Below, one piece after another: positions 50,951 through 64,000 of a stretch of DNA of 64,000 nucleotides. The stretch lies in contig NC_090942.1 of the NCBI RefSeq assembly GCF_040807025.1, positions 63,878,911 through 63,942,910 on the forward strand. The letters are read 5' to 3'. A program made the translations under genes and the position numbers. Numbering within the stretch: position 1 is the first letter of the stretch; each line of letters begins with the position of its first letter. The notes below the pieces were generated by a model, which worked only from the letters and a program-made list of their open reading frames with translations, searched no databases and was not told where the DNA came from. The stretch comes from Struthio camelus (lineage: Eukaryota; Chordata; Aves; Struthioniformes; Struthionidae).

Positions 50951-53900
50951 TACTGTGTGAGAGGACAGGAGGAGCGGCAAGGGATTTCTCATGGCTTTGT
51001 GGTATGCACTTGACCTTCCCTACCTTTTCACCACAATCTCGTGTTTCTGGATTTCAACAGAGAGACGGCGAGGGAATCACTTGTCAGTGTACTAGAAGGT
51101 TTGTTGCAATGCAGTTTCTAAAATTGTACTTTCTGGGGACATCCTAGGATTGCCAGAGACGGATTAACTATGGCCTTGGGCTGAACTGTAAAGTGGATTG
51201 TGAGTTTAAAGTGTTTCTGTTTCATTTTCTGAAAGAGCTATAAGCTTAGATGTTGCTCAAGTTTCCCACAGCGTTCTTGGAGATAGTTTTCGTAACCTGA
51301 TCTCATCTCCACAGCCTAGATTACTGTTCCAATCAGACCAGTTTCTCTTTATTTCTCCGAGCAATTAAGAACTCTCTTTGGCTCTCACAGCCCTGAAACA
51401 CCCACAGGACATACGAGTCCGTATTCCTCTTACGTGTTTTCCAGATCGCCCGTACTCCCACTCACTGGGTGCCAATTACTCTACTGATTGCACTAGGCAT
51501 GTATTTGATGGCTGCTCTTTTTCAGCTGTTCTCATAACCTCTTTCTGAGCAGGTCACTTGTTGGATAATCTGGCAACAGAAAAAATAGAAGCGAGTTCTG
51601 CTATCTGTTCCAAACAAAGTTTTTCCAGGACCATTCAGAGATGCCAAAATTAGGGAGGAGTCTCTTACAAAAATCAGTACACTCTGTATCAGTGTGCCAT
51701 CCAGCTCTTGATATCTTTATTCATGGCCTGAGGTCAGTGGCAGTTTATTAATATAAGCAGTGGTTAATGTTGCAGATTTGTCATGTCATTGAAGCTGGTT
51801 GACCAACAAACAGGACAGAAGTTGAGCAGTTGTAGAGGCCTGAAGAATGCAGTAATAAAATTAAGCTAGTCCTCTCTATTGTAGTGCATCCACGGAATAG
51901 GAGAGATATGCCTGCCCATATAGCATATTTCTATTGATCTGCTATTTGATGATATGCTAGAACGCTACGTACTGATATGCTAGAATGATACTGGGGCCCA
52001 GGCTTACTTTAACTAGCGGAGATAAATTCAAGCATAGTCTATAAAGAAAAGGTTAGGCAGCATAACAATTCAGGAAAACCCATATCAGTACAAGTGCAGT
52101 TTAATTGACTCCTTCCAGTGGACCCATTTACCCCAATATCAGTGAGCAAAAGAAACAATATTAGCAGAAGGACATTTTTGCCAGGGAACTGCATCTATGC
52201 TAAGACACAGCTCAATGCACATAAGCAATAAATTAAACTGGTCATAAATGAGCTTTGATGGAACAACCACACTCCACATCTGACCTAGGTAACGGTGAGG
52301 CCCCTAAATGCAGCAACCAATTTCCCTTCTAGATATGCATATGGAGCAAATACTACACATACTAATGCTCTAGGTAGGGGCCTTAGCAACTATCAAGGGG
52401 TGTAGCTCCACCAAAGTGTATCCATTCACCTGGATCAACACTGAATCATATGGCCATAGTTTGTGTGCAGTTCCTGAAAGGGGATTTCTTTTTAAAAAGG
52501 GAGCAAGGTCCCAGAAACTAAGCTGTAGTCTTCAGTGCAACATCTGAAAAAAACAGTAAATGGATTGGTAGAATTTCTTCAGCACGCATGAGTCAATGTC
52601 TCAGCTATACACATGAGAGAAAAGGAAACAACCCCCTTTTTAATGGTGGTGACAGAAAGGAGCCATACAGCACATCCCACAACGACAGACTTGTCTAATT
52701 TGGCTAATGCACTCGTTTTAACTTGTGTAAGTACATCAGATGAGCAACATCCATAATTTAAATGCATAAAGTATAACGAAAAGGCATTATACCAAACTAA
52801 AGATGCTTGTGCAGGAAAAAAGAAGTTATGCTGATAGAACCCGTTTTATACTTCCTTGCATGCTAGGAAGTTGCATGGTGTTAACCACATTGATTTCTAT
52901 ATTAACATAGCTATCAGCTATAGCTATAAGATGTGGACAGATGTGTATAGCTATATACATATACGTACATTACCCACTCCCTGTTCTACCTTCAAACTAT
53001 ACACCAAAATTTCCTATTCTTTTTTTGTAAGAGCAACCATTTAAATAGTCTATAACTTAGGAAGAATGACTGTAATTTATATTTTTCAATCAAGATCTAA
53101 CTTAAAAACAGGACAAAAAAGAAAGGCTAGATTAAAAAAGCACCCATCCACACAGTACTGACTAAGGTTTTAAATCACAGGCCACTTGAGAAATAAGCAC
53201 AAAAGTCCTACGTTAAATCACACACTCACGCAAACACATACGAACACACACATGCGCACACAAAGGGGAGACTAACAGTTATTTATGTTTCCTACTTCTA
53301 GAGACAGGAAACCTCCCTTTGCATCTGCATTTTTCTCACTATGAAGAATAATTTTAATTACAGTCACTTGGCAGGAAGCCAATTTTGATTTTTTTTAATG
53401 ACATCTGTCTAAGCATTTTTAAACTTCCTGCTCAATGTAACTTCCTTCATTTTATAGACCAACACCCAGTTACAGCAAAAAAGAAAAGGGAGTAGCAAAT
53501 GATTTATTCATTTTTCATGTTAACTCTTATCAGGTATATCAAGTAGTTCATTGTTCTGAGAACTGATGGTACAGAAAGCAGATTTACAGGAGGAATTTAG
53601 GACTCAAGCAGTATGGGAAAGGAAAAAAAAATACACGTGTAGAAGAAAAAAAAAAAACAGCTGTAACTTAACCCTAACACAACTCAAGAGTTCCTGTTCT
53701 GCAGACTGATTTTCCTAGGTTCAGCTAGGCGCTTTTTCAGAAAAAAAAAAAAAAAATCAAGGTTTGAGAATAGGCCAAAAGTCAGGGCAACATACCTAAA
53801 AACAAGAACATTAGGAGCCACACACAAGTGAGCTGGTCTAGCCATCATCTACATTGGCTTAATTCCAGGCAAGCCTCTGCTGAATGAGTGAAGTTACTCT

Positions 53901-56635
53901 GGACTTAATCTGTGCTGCAAAGGTAGAACCTGGACTGCAAGTCCGCATCCCAGGCTGGCATTACCCCCGTTTAAGGCACATAAGTAGGGCAATCATAAGG
54001 AACCCCAGGGCTTCTCTAGCAAAACCAACAACAGAAAAATTAAATGCTTAATTTTTGGATGCTTACTGTTAAATGTGCCTTTCCCTCCTCTTCGGTTTAG
54101 TCTGCACTCAGTTTTGGCTTACAAGGCCATATCGTGTGGCTTGCTGTTTTCCTCCTACATGAAGAGTGTGGCTAACTCGGAGGTGAAAAAGGGAGGCAAG
54201 ACCACTGCAAGAGAGGTAAAAACGAGTAACGCAGGAATGAATAAACGGGAGCGAAAACTGGTGAGCAGAACAACGAGTTGAGCCGCGGGACGGAGAGAAG
54301 CAAGGACAGAAGCAACGGTGGACGAGATGGCATAAGCAGTGCCATCAACAGTACCAACAAACATTTGCCTGTAGCAGTTACAGCCCTTCAGGTACGGCAA
54401 CCTTTCCCTGAGATTCACCAGGACCGCCACAAGCCCGGAGACGCCGCGAGCACTGGGACGGGAGGGAGCCCGGCTGCGACGGAGGAACGGAGCAGGACAG
54501 CCGGCGAGCGGCCCGGAGGAGCACATTTTATGGGTCATTCTCACCACTTGTTCCCTGCTCTGGTAGCGCTCAAACCGCAGGCGCGTACCCACACCTGGCT
54601 AACCCAAGTCCCCCAGGGGGGGATTTATAACCTACCTCAGAAACACAGCCGGTATTAGCTATAAGAATAGCTGCCTTTTGGCTGGCCCCACTGCTGGGAA
54701 ACAGGTAAGCAAAATGAATTGTTACTGTCCTGACACTAAAGCTGCATTTTCATTCTCTGCTCTAGACAAGTTAGATTTTATTCTTTTGACTTACTACATT
54801 TTCTACAGTAGGGTAAATCATCGGTGCTTTCAGGATACATTAACAGCGCAATACAAACGACCTGGGAAAACAGAGTCTCCCTCCTGCGCTTTCTGCCTAC
54901 TTGCAGAACTAACCTACAGCCACCCTGAACGTTTTGCCAAAGTTTCCGTATGATCTTTAATTTCCTGATTCTGGCTGGGACCAAGCTGTGAGTGCTGGAA
55001 GCCTCATGAGGAAAAACTGGTATTGTCAGATTCTGCCCTAATTTTTCCAGATTCAGGAGTTTCAAAGAATATCTCAGCTCCTTAAGTGGAGCTTCACTCT
55101 CACAAGTGGCTGATTGCCTTCTGCCGTGAGTCAACACAGCTGGAAAATGGAGAGAAAAAAAAAAAAAAGCTCACTGAAAACCAGATGTTGCCATTGAGCA
55201 GAGCTACTGTGTTAATAAAACACCAGCACCCCTGTGCTCCCCAAAACAAAATTAGTAACTCTAATAGGCTTCCCAAACTGTGTTTTGTGCCAGGAAGAAT
55301 GTGGGAGAAAAATATTTTAAGACTGGAAGCAGACTGTAGAGGTTGTGGTGCTGGCGATGGGATTACTGCACAGTAAGAGCGATCTCTATTTTTAGGGAGG
55401 ATCGGCTGCATTTGTTATTCGGCAGGAAGTGATCAGGACCGGTGATTGCAACATTATTGCTGGACCCACAGCACGCTGGATATAAACCATGTGTTCGAAT
55501 ACGTGGTTTGCTGCAGTGGTGCTCAGCACAAGAGTGTTGCTGACATGTGCCCAGTGTCACTCGCCTCGCAGTTTAAGTGGGGTCAGGAGTTTACGTGTAC
55601 CCCAGGGGCACCCAGCGCTCCCCGAACAGTCCTTGCGTTGTAACTGTGAAATAAAGCATCTCAGCACCGTCAGCAACAAGACAAAGATTTCAGGGCAGTT
55701 TTGCTTAAGAAATAGTGGAGTTTCTTTGCATACCCCTATAGAAGGTATTTTTCCCCTGTACATGTCAACTACATGCACTTCACAGGATGTAAAGGCATTA
55801 TGTGATATGATATATACACACTTAAGCAGGAATGCAAGCAACAACCGAAAAACACCAGCAGTTTGTTTAAACGCCGTGTTTCATCTCATCCAGTCAACAT
55901 CTCATTATGAGCGACGGGGGGCCAGCTTTCTGAGGCCACCAAGATGTCAACAGTTGGAGGAAACGTTCACTCAGATACTCCTGGGGCTGCTCTGAAAGCC
56001 AGCCCTGACAGCACATCCACCGCTTTCTGCAGCAGAAGCAGCAGGGCAGATCTGTTAGCAGGCTACTCAAAGTTGCCACAAACTAGAGAAAGCTCATGTC
56101 TTCAGAGAAAAACGCTGATCTCTCTCTCCTTCCCATCACACACAACACCTTTGTCTTTTCTCCTCCCTCAAGTGCCCATGGGCCATATAGGGGCTCTGGG
56201 GTCGGTGATGAGTGCAGACAAGAAGATACCCCATGCCCCATGCTGGGTGCAGGTCAGCCGGTGTCGGGCTGCTCTGAACCAGGTGCCAACTGAAAATTGG
56301 GGTTGCGCTCTTTGCAGTGCTTCGCTGTGATCGAGCCCTAACATCTCTATTTTTATTATATATTGACTGACATGCTATATCACTAAGCTTTGGTTGAATG
56401 GCTGATATGTCTTAGACTACTATAACACCAACATCCTCAGTCTGCGGGTGGTTTCTGTTTAGCAATGATAGCAGAAGTAAAGCCAAATCAAAAGTATAAA
56501 TATGATGAGGTGTTTCAAACACAACGCAGTTTTGCATTATAAACTATGCATTGAATGCTTCCAATGTTCTGACACTTAAAGAAACAAAAATGTGACACCT
56601 TTCATCTGGTAATCTCCAACCTTTTTTTTTTTTTT

Positions 56636-56750
56636 CCAATGGGGAAGCTGACTCATGAAAAAGGGGAAATGTTTTACATAAGGTCACAGATCACAAATCC
56701 AGTGCAAGAGAAATCAGAGTTCCCTGTGCTAATTCCCTTGCTTTGTCACT
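56636..56750 (-). repeat. MIR-like SINE relic
   Basis: CAATGGGGAAGCTGACTCAT, then TTTTACATAAGGTCACAGATC and CCAGTGCAAGAGAAATCAGAG, parallels MIR reverse complement (aatggggaaactgaggca...cccaaggtcacacagc...gtggcagagccgg). Confidence 0.45.
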
Positions 56751-57439
56751 AGATAATATTGGCTACAGTATGCATGAGCAATAAATTAGACTTTAAAAAA
56801 ATCATGGACATTAGCAAATTATAATTAAGTACACATTCTGCAATAAGATAAATTGTTTTCATAATAAGAGGCAGCAAAAACTAGTACCTATAAATTGGAC
56901 ATTGTAGGAGAGCATTAGTTCTCAGAGACAGCAGCAAACACCTTTTCCGGATTTTGACGATACAGATGTGTGTGTATGCGCATGTGTGTTTATAATGCAG
57001 TAAAAGCAATAACGGCCTGGCTGCGCTCCCTGCTATGCACCTTGATGGGGAAGGCAACCGATGCTAGATCCAGAAAACACTTCAGGCCTCAGTTTAATTC
57101 AAACGTATGCAGTAATTTTTACATTAATACTGCTAAAAATGTGAATTGCCTTTTAATGGACTGCATGGTTTAAGCGCAGGCCCCGAGGAGACACCAACTG
57201 TCTTTGACAACTGCATAAACCGCACTGACACTTGGTTATTGCTTCTTTACAGTGAGAGGCTGATTGCAAAAGCAGGAAGACCAAATCAGTGATGACATAC
57301 TATATTTCAACTTTGATCCTTGCAATGAGATGCCAGCATGCTCATAAATATACGTTCTGATGTTAAAGGCACTGTACATTCCAAGCTGTCATTCATGTTG
57401 GTGGAAATTGCCAGTGGTTAGAGTCTTCAATGAACGCAG

Positions 57440-57505
57440 GCATCTATTTAGGTACTTAAACATAGAGTTAGGGGCCTAGCTTTAGGCACCCAGGTCTGAA
57501 AATAC
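57440..57505. repeat. Old amniote dispersed-repeat-like segment
   Basis: ATCTATTTAGGTACTTAAAC, then GGGGCCTAGCTTTAGGCACC and CAGGTCTGAAAAT, has the 'ttaggcacctaa...aggcacccaggtttgaaaat' pattern I associate with an ancient repeat common in turtles, crocodilians and birds. I cannot name the family with certainty. Confidence 0.35.
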
Positions 57506-59599
57506 CACCCTTTAAATACTATTGGCCCAGGCTGATGCTGAACTACTACTATGAACTTTCCATAATGTCAAGAAAAATTAGGAAATATAATACAATTATA
57601 ATAATACTTTCTCTTCTTTAATGCCCTTCAGCTGAGAATCTCAATCTCAAATTGCAAACCCCCACTAACAGGACTAAAAGGAGCTGTTAGGACAAGCTTG
57701 TTACAATTTCAAAAGCAGTACTTGTGGTTGAGCAGTTAAACTACGTGCTGTGGCATGAATCTAATCGATAAAGCCCTTTTCGTTGCATGATATACCAACG
57801 GTATCACAGAAGTACAGGCCATCACACCTGTGGTAGAGAGGAGAGCCAAGGGCTCTCTCAGGAATCATCAACTTCACAGCTACACAACTTCCGACATACA
57901 CCAGCAATCCCAGTTGCTGGGTTTTACTCCCCTCAAAATCTCACCCTCTTCCCCCTGTGGCTGCGCGAGAGGAGCTTGTGAAGCAGCAAGCTGCCGAGAG
58001 CCAGTGGACAAAACTGCACGCAACCTCCCGTTTGAGGCCATCGCCAGCCCCCTCCTCCTGCCGGGAGGGCCAGGCACGAGGGGACTCCTGCCCGAGGCCA
58101 CCCAAGACCACCTGTAGGGACAGCTGCAGCTCGGCGAGGGGGCTGTGCCCCAGCGCAAAGCGCTTGGGGCCTTCCCACAGCACCTTCAGTCCTCACTAGC
58201 CGAGGGAGCAAGACGGGCAACTTGTGGGTTTAATTCAGCCAGCTGACTGGCAGAGCCTCTTCACGTTTGCAGAAATGACACAGGCGTTGCCAGCAACGTA
58301 CTGTCTACATGCAGGGGCCGTGAAGGCATAGCAATGCGACAGCAAACCGAGGCCAGAGACAGCGTTAAGTCTTTATCAACAGAGTGATGCACACCATCTC
58401 CTCAAGAAGACTGATGGCACGATAAGCACCAGCAGCTATTTCCTCATACACCCATCTTTGCCAGGATTTACTCTGTCGCTGAACTCCGCTCGCCCCCGTT
58501 TACGGTGCAGGACTTTGAACGCCACGGTCCTGGCAGATGCCCTCGAGGGACACCGGGACAGCACTGCCCGGAGGCACCCATGGGCTCCTCGGGAGCACAG
58601 CACACCTGCGCCGCGTCCGGCTGCAGCACACAGGGCAGGCTGGCGCGATGGGGACTGCAGGTGGAAAAGGGTTAACCAAAATCACCTTTCCTTTCCTTTT
58701 CCCTCCCCTCCACTCTGCTCCCCCCAGCATCCCCCACGACTGCACATTAATACCAGGCGCACACGCGCGCTGCTCAGCGACCGAAACCACTGCTGCAAAA
58801 AGATTGAACGAGACGGGAAAAAACTGTTTTCGCAAATCCAAATACCCATCTTTTAATAATGTCAACAGCTTGCCTTGCTGAAGCAGCAAAACCCAGCGTC
58901 CACTGGCCTGTCAGCTTTCATTTCACGAAGGAATTAAGAGATCGCTGGCACCGGCTCTGAACAGACAACTGGCTCCTTGCTTGCGCTGCTGAACTTGGTG
59001 CTTTTGGTACCAAGCAGTGGTGCGATCGCGTGGCTTTTCCTGTCGCCCTCCTGGCCCCCGCTCTGCCCCCCAGCCTGCCTGGGAGCTCAGGCTGGGACAA
59101 GGACCGCTCCACCTGAACGCCTCTGTCACCTGAAACGCCCCCCAAAACAGCACGGGTGCATAGTCGCGTGAGAACGCACGCCTTTTCTTTCTCCCACGCC
59201 GGGAGCGGGTCTTACCTTGGGGACAGCGAGCTGCTTCCCCACCAGCGCGTTATAGCCCTGCCTGAAACCTTCCTGAGCCTTATTTCCCTCCCGCACTGAG
59301 TGCAGACGGCGCCCGTGGCAGCACCCAACCTGGCCCCACAACGCGCTGGAGGGCGAAGGACTCTGCACCCGCGCAGTAGCCCTTGGCAGGCATTTCCCTG
59401 GCTATTTCCAAGCTCACAGAGACGAGCATATGGCAACACAGGCTGCGTGCGAAAATGGGGCAGACAAAAAAGTTGCAAGGTCCTTTAGATGCCAAAGGAC
59501 ATTTCTTTTCTGTTTTCCAGCGTGTAGCAACAAAATATTTCTGTCTTCTTTGTATTGTTGATAACGAATAACCTAGACTGTTCTTGTGTTGAACAATAT

Positions 59600-60800
59600 T
59601 GCTCTCTTAAACCTCAACTGCGTTATTTGTGCACATGCACACAGAAACAAGGTCTGCTACAAAATTTTCTGGTGAAATCTCTACTCGCTAAAAAGTATTA
59701 GAGCCACCACTGCTCCCACATGAAATGAGAAAGTGTCACACAGGGCTTGGCTCTCCCAGCTGAGCTTTATACCCGTTGTATAAATAAAGTTATTAATACC
59801 CTAGACAGCATAAATAGCCACATATCTATTTTTAAATATGTGTAATTATCAGTGTGCTAAGTACTAGTTTGCTTCTTCAGACCTTTCCAAAGGGGATTAA
59901 CTACGACACAGGCAGTGTTTGTTTCTCATTTAATCTCAGTTATTTTGGTTGGAAAAAGGTGGCTACAAAGAGGGTGACTTATCTGCAGCATTACAGTATC
60001 TGTCAATATGACATTCTGATTTAATATGGAGGCTATAGGGCATGTATATTTTATTATGCTCTGGCCATTTCATGACACTTGCAATTACAGAATTAATAGT
60101 GTTGATGTTAGGAATTAGAAATAAACAATAGTTCGTTTAATGATTGATATTTGCTGAAAAAAAGATTACCTTTAATGCAATTGAATACTTAGTTATTGAT
60201 GAAGGGCTCATGATTAATTACAACTTACCTGCCTTAGCAGGATTTTAAAGATTCAGTATTAATTATTTCTTGTGACAATGAAGAAATAAATAAGTAGAAT
60301 TTGTAACAGTTTAATCTCACAATTTCAACACTATGATGTTAAAGGAAAGTAGTTAAAGGATGTGCAAAATGTTTCTATTACACTAAGATCAATGCCTTCA
60401 CTGCCATCAGCAGAGGATGCTGCCCTCTGTCTCTGGGCTACATGTCTCCCTCCATTGCGAACCCTTTGGATTTGAGCCGGAAGCTCAGGGGCCTAGAGTC
60501 ACCTGGTGTAAATCAGCATAACTCCTTTGAAGTCAGTGACACAAACTGTAATAAAACCCAATTAATCAGATCTCTGCGTAGGTCACTTAGATCATTTACA
60601 CTTTGTGAGGAACCTGGATGACAAAATTGTGGGACTGATGAAAAAACGCCAGATAAATATTTAACAATCATTGTGTAATTGATCGGTGATGGATGCAGAA
60701 GGATTTATTTATATCACATCACATTATGGTATCGCAGCTATGTTAATAGTATCCAGGAAGTGCATAAGGAACTGAGTGTGTTTATGCAAGTAAATGTCTA
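59600..60800. other. AT-rich unique block, candidate conserved non-coding DNA
   Basis: No open frames of interest and no obvious repeats except the old segment near 60.5 kb. It is rich in TAATTA/ATTAAT homeodomain-type cores, for example near 60095, 60210 and 60260. Appearance suggests a conserved enhancer-type block, but this cannot be shown without alignment. Confidence 0.25.
60500..60540. repeat. Ancient amniote repeat fragment
   Basis: ACCTGGTGTAAATCAGCATA followed by ACTCCTTTGAAGTCAGTG matches a segment (gtgtaaatcagcataactccattgaagtcaatgg) that I recognise as an abundant old interspersed repeat in sauropsid genomes. The family name is uncertain. Confidence 0.4.
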
Positions 60801-61468
60801 ACAAGGGCAGACGTTGCTAAAACACTGACTCAGTTTTAGTCCTGTTGCTCTCATTTTTGCTCACAAAGAGAAGTATGAAGGGATTCCAGTGCCAGATAGA
60901 GAAGTTACTAAGATATCTTTTTCAGACTTACAGATGTTGGCTGCACTTTCTTTCTTAAGGCATTCGTTTCTTCACTTCAGCTTGCAAATCAGGGTCCCTC
61001 GTCTTTGATCAGCTCAGGCCTCAGCGTGTTTTCACGAGAAGGGAGGAGGAATGACAGATTCATCACTGCACAGATTTTACCACTGACAGCATAACAATTC
61101 TGAGGTGGAGCAAATCATTTTGGCACAAAGCAGGGCTGCTTTTCCAGCTGTATTCAAGCATGCAATAGGCAATGGGATCCTTCCCAAAAATATGAGAAGA
61201 TCGACTAGATGAAAAACAATGGTGCGAATGCTATGAGTTTGCAAAAGCACTTAACCCACCAGCCAGAAATAATCCTGATGCGGTCCATCCAAGATGCCTC
61301 CTCTTTTGTTCTGCAGGCTTCGGCAGGGCACTTTCTCCTTGGGGCATCCGCTCTATTCCCTGAATTTGGATGGAGCGGATTCCACTAGTTCTTTTCTTCC
61401 TCCCCCCGCCCCCGCACCTTAATTCAGAGAAATACCTTCCCCTTCTGTCCCAAGAGTATAATTTAAGG

Positions 61469-61500
61469 AGAAAAAAAAAAAGAAAGAAAGAAAAAGAAAG
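61469..61500 (+). repeat. A-rich (GAAA)n microsatellite
   Basis: A11 followed by several GAAA units. It has no coding significance. Confidence 0.85.
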
Positions 61501-64000
61501 CAAAAGGAAAATGTAATTTACAGGTGGAAGTAATATAACAAATGATGCCTTATGGGGAAACCCCAGTGCTCTAATAAAAGAACGAGTAGGGTCTTGAGCT
61601 CATTCCTTGTTGGGGAGGGTTAATGGAGGCCCTGCTCCTTTGCATCACAGTATTAATGTTGACATTTTAAAAGGAGAAAACACTCTATACTAAAACATAA
61701 AGGGCTTTGCCTACAGCACTGCCTATACGTACCACTTCTCTTACTACACAAAGCTAAAGCATAGGATGCTATAAACCACTCAGCAGTCACTGCCAGCAGA
61801 CAAAGGACATGAGAAAAAGCCAGAGACTGCAGCAAGAGTTAAAACAAACAGTTGAGATTATACAGTTCACTTCATTTTCCCTTAGGAAACTGAAACATCT
61901 CTTTCATTCCACTGCTCCCCCTAAATCAAGTTCAATACATTCATATGAAAGGGCCACAATATAATCCCCTTAAGGCAAACATATCCCGGTGGTGATGTGC
62001 GCTACTCCTATCTGAAGACTTGGAGGTCAAGGCTATACTGAAAGAGCGACCAAACTGCTAAGACAACACATGAACCAGCTAAACAAGCTTCCTTGCCAGC
62101 AGCCACCTATGGGAGTCCAACGGAAATCTTACAGAAATTGATGGCTTTGGGGAAGTGACCTGGGACTATATGACAGCAGATTCACCCATTATCTAATGGG
62201 AGTGTCCTGAGAAATTCAATTTGCAGAAACATTAGCACTTGGAAAAGGTCCCTTTTTTATGACTTCCCCTAACACGGTAAGCTGTGGAAATAGCACCTCT
62301 TTCTACAGTTTAAAAAGAATTCACTTGCTACTAGAAGATTAATATGAAAATGAAAACCGTTAAAAAGATATCTGTGCTCAGCCATGTACCAACAGCAGCT
62401 TTGATCATTAAAGATGAGTTTTATTTAACAAATGCCCTGTTACTGCCAGGACTTAAATCTTGATCTCTCTTGCTTTCTTCCTAGGGTACTTTACAACTGC
62501 AGCTAGTAATGTTTCAAGTTGGCTACAAAGGCCTGGGATACGTTCCATGACCCACCATGTGCTGGTGGTGTGCAGAGAAGGAGTTTTGTGGGCCCTTCCA
62601 AACGAGACACCAAGCATCTGCTTCCCTGGGAACGCAGGGGCTGTGATGACCCATCTGGTCTCCCTTGCTTCTTAAGGAAGGAGTGTAAAAATCTAGTTCG
62701 CATTTTCCCCTTCACATTGCTTATTTTAACTTTCTGAATTTTGCTGTGAATGGACAGTGGATGCAGTTCAGCAGCCCATGCTCACACGAGTGCTCCACAA
62801 AGCCACTAGAAACACCTTTATGAGACTGCACTGTCTCGCTGTAGTATATTGGGAAGGTTACTGTCTTGCATGTGGCTGTGCCATAGGCGTACTACTTGCT
62901 GTGCGTGCACCTGAGCCAGATGAGGTTACTGCTCCCAATGCCTACCAACATCCCCACCTGCTAGCTACCAACCCCTCAGGTCTTGACAGCAGAATTGCTC
63001 AGATCACTGCTCCCCGACTCATTCAGCCCCAAAACCTGACTACCAAAAGTTTGCAAGCTAAAATGGGTCATTTTGACTGAGTCAGGTATGGGAGCAACCT
63101 CTCAGGCTTGCACATTTGACGGGAAGGTAACCTGTGGTGCAGGCAAAAGGGCAGTAGCCCAGCCATTGCTGTTCCTCACCCATCTCGGGTGCATCTACAG
63201 GACTCTGTGATCACAGCCACAAGCTTTGAGGGTGACCTTGGGAAACATCCAGGCGCTAGTCCTGCTGAGAGGACACTGGGAACCTGGGTAGTTATTCAGG
63301 GGTCCTACACAGTTCAGTGGGGTTTCACCAAGGGGCGGGGGTCTAGGCCTCTGCAGTTCCCACATCAGGAAAGAAGCTGAAGTTTCCAACATGGAAATAC
63401 AACCTTTAATCCACACTGTCTTGCCAGTTTAAGCATAATAATGCAAGCTTTTAAGAGTCTATCTCCTACTAAGCTTTCTGAACATCTTACACTCCAATAA
63501 AGCCCAGATTGAGGGTGGAAATTCTCAGCGCTACTGCAACAAGCACAGGAATAAGGATTGCAGCAATGTTCCCTCAGGAAAGTCTGTTTCACTCTCTGGT
63601 TCCCATGCAGCAGGGATGTATAAATAATACAAATGTACCATGCAGAAAAAAGGGCTCTTACGGAAATAAGTATGACTGTTAAATAAGAAGAAAAGGAAAT
63701 AATGAAGAGGAACTTTTAAAACACTCTCATAATTATTCCACAAATCAACAAGTGGAATTTGCATGCAAAACTATTCACTGTGAAAGTCTGGTTTGTTTGT
63801 TTTTTAAATATATATTTCAACCAGAAACACCCAGGGACACAGAGTGGGTTTGAGGGATTGCCAAGCTGAAAGGACAGCTTTAAAATATGAAGGTAGCTTA
63901 GAACCTCTCCAATTATTTGACTAGTCCATTATACTTAAAACAAAAACTTTGCAAATTTGGGCTTACACCCATGATATACATTTCTCCTGCTTGGTCTGGC

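Larger units (their letters stand above)
35577..64000. other. Probable TBXAS1 intron/upstream flank, no confirmed exon
   Basis: I looked on the - strand for TBXAS1 I-helix, Ser-Pro-Glu-Lys, N-terminal GNL and LYGP motifs and found none. On the + strand no HIPK2 sequence (the next gene in human, head to head) is visible. The stretch holds SINE relics, homopolymers, a CpG island at about 49.3-49.8 kb, further GC-rich patches (54.4, 58.0-58.7 and 59.0-59.4 kb) and an AT-rich unique block at 59.6-60.8 kb. Individual items are listed separately. Confidence 0.5.

Noticed and set aside
52438..52490. Minus-strand CAG acceptor followed by ELHTNYGHM, resembling the TBXAS1 ELRKLYGPL segment
   Set aside because: The similarity stops after about eight residues and the frame hits a stop four codons later; most likely chance.

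Overview
The window reads as vertebrate nuclear DNA, almost certainly a bird. Coding sequence is cut into short exons by GT-AG introns of about 0.6 to 1.5 kb. A CpG-rich first exon opens the left gene. A CR1 LINE 3' end with the typical sauropsid tail (ACAGAATC direct repeats, 'GGTTGGAAGGGACC') lies in one intron, and several older amniote LINE/SINE relics are scattered around. I see no prokaryotic, phage, CRISPR or plasmid features.

Two protein genes can be supported, and they face each other tail to tail. PARP12 (+ strand) is complete: 12 coding exons from 9475 to 23371, 2,091 nt, 696 residues. All intron phases join, and the domain order is five CCCH zinc fingers, two WWE-type modules and a mono-ADP-ribosyltransferase domain with an H-Y-I triad. 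TBXAS1 (thromboxane A synthase, CYP5A1; - strand) is represented by its last four coding exons, between 35576 and 29230. They carry the K-helix ETLR motif, the PERF region, the haem-binding loop and the C-terminus. I did not find its upstream exons. The human order is also TBXAS1 next to PARP12, convergent, which supports both calls.

Layout: 1-9.2 kb is intergenic upstream of PARP12, with a decayed CR1/L3-type LINE at about 7.4-8.35 kb. 9.24-10.1 kb is the PARP12 CpG island, with an ISRE-like element just before the start codon. 9.5-23.4 kb is PARP12. 23.4-29.2 kb holds both 3' UTRs and the convergent gap. 29.2-35.6 kb holds the TBXAS1 3' exons. 35.6-64 kb is probably TBXAS1 intron and/or upstream flank. 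It holds MIR-like SINE relics, a second CpG-rich island (about 49.3-49.8 kb) with no assigned gene, an exon-like hydrophobic segment next to a 20-bp-stem hairpin (42.1-42.25 kb), and an AT-rich unique stretch (59.6-60.8 kb) that may be conserved non-coding DNA.

Functionally the genes are neighbours by synteny, not a pathway. PARP12 is an interferon-stimulated antiviral ADP-ribosyltransferase, and TBXAS1 makes thromboxane A2 from prostaglandin H2 in platelets and macrophages. I did not find a previously undescribed system. The observations most worth testing are the hydrophobic mini-exon with its adjacent hairpin, the orphan CpG island, the ISRE, and an in-frame duplication in PARP12 exon 3.
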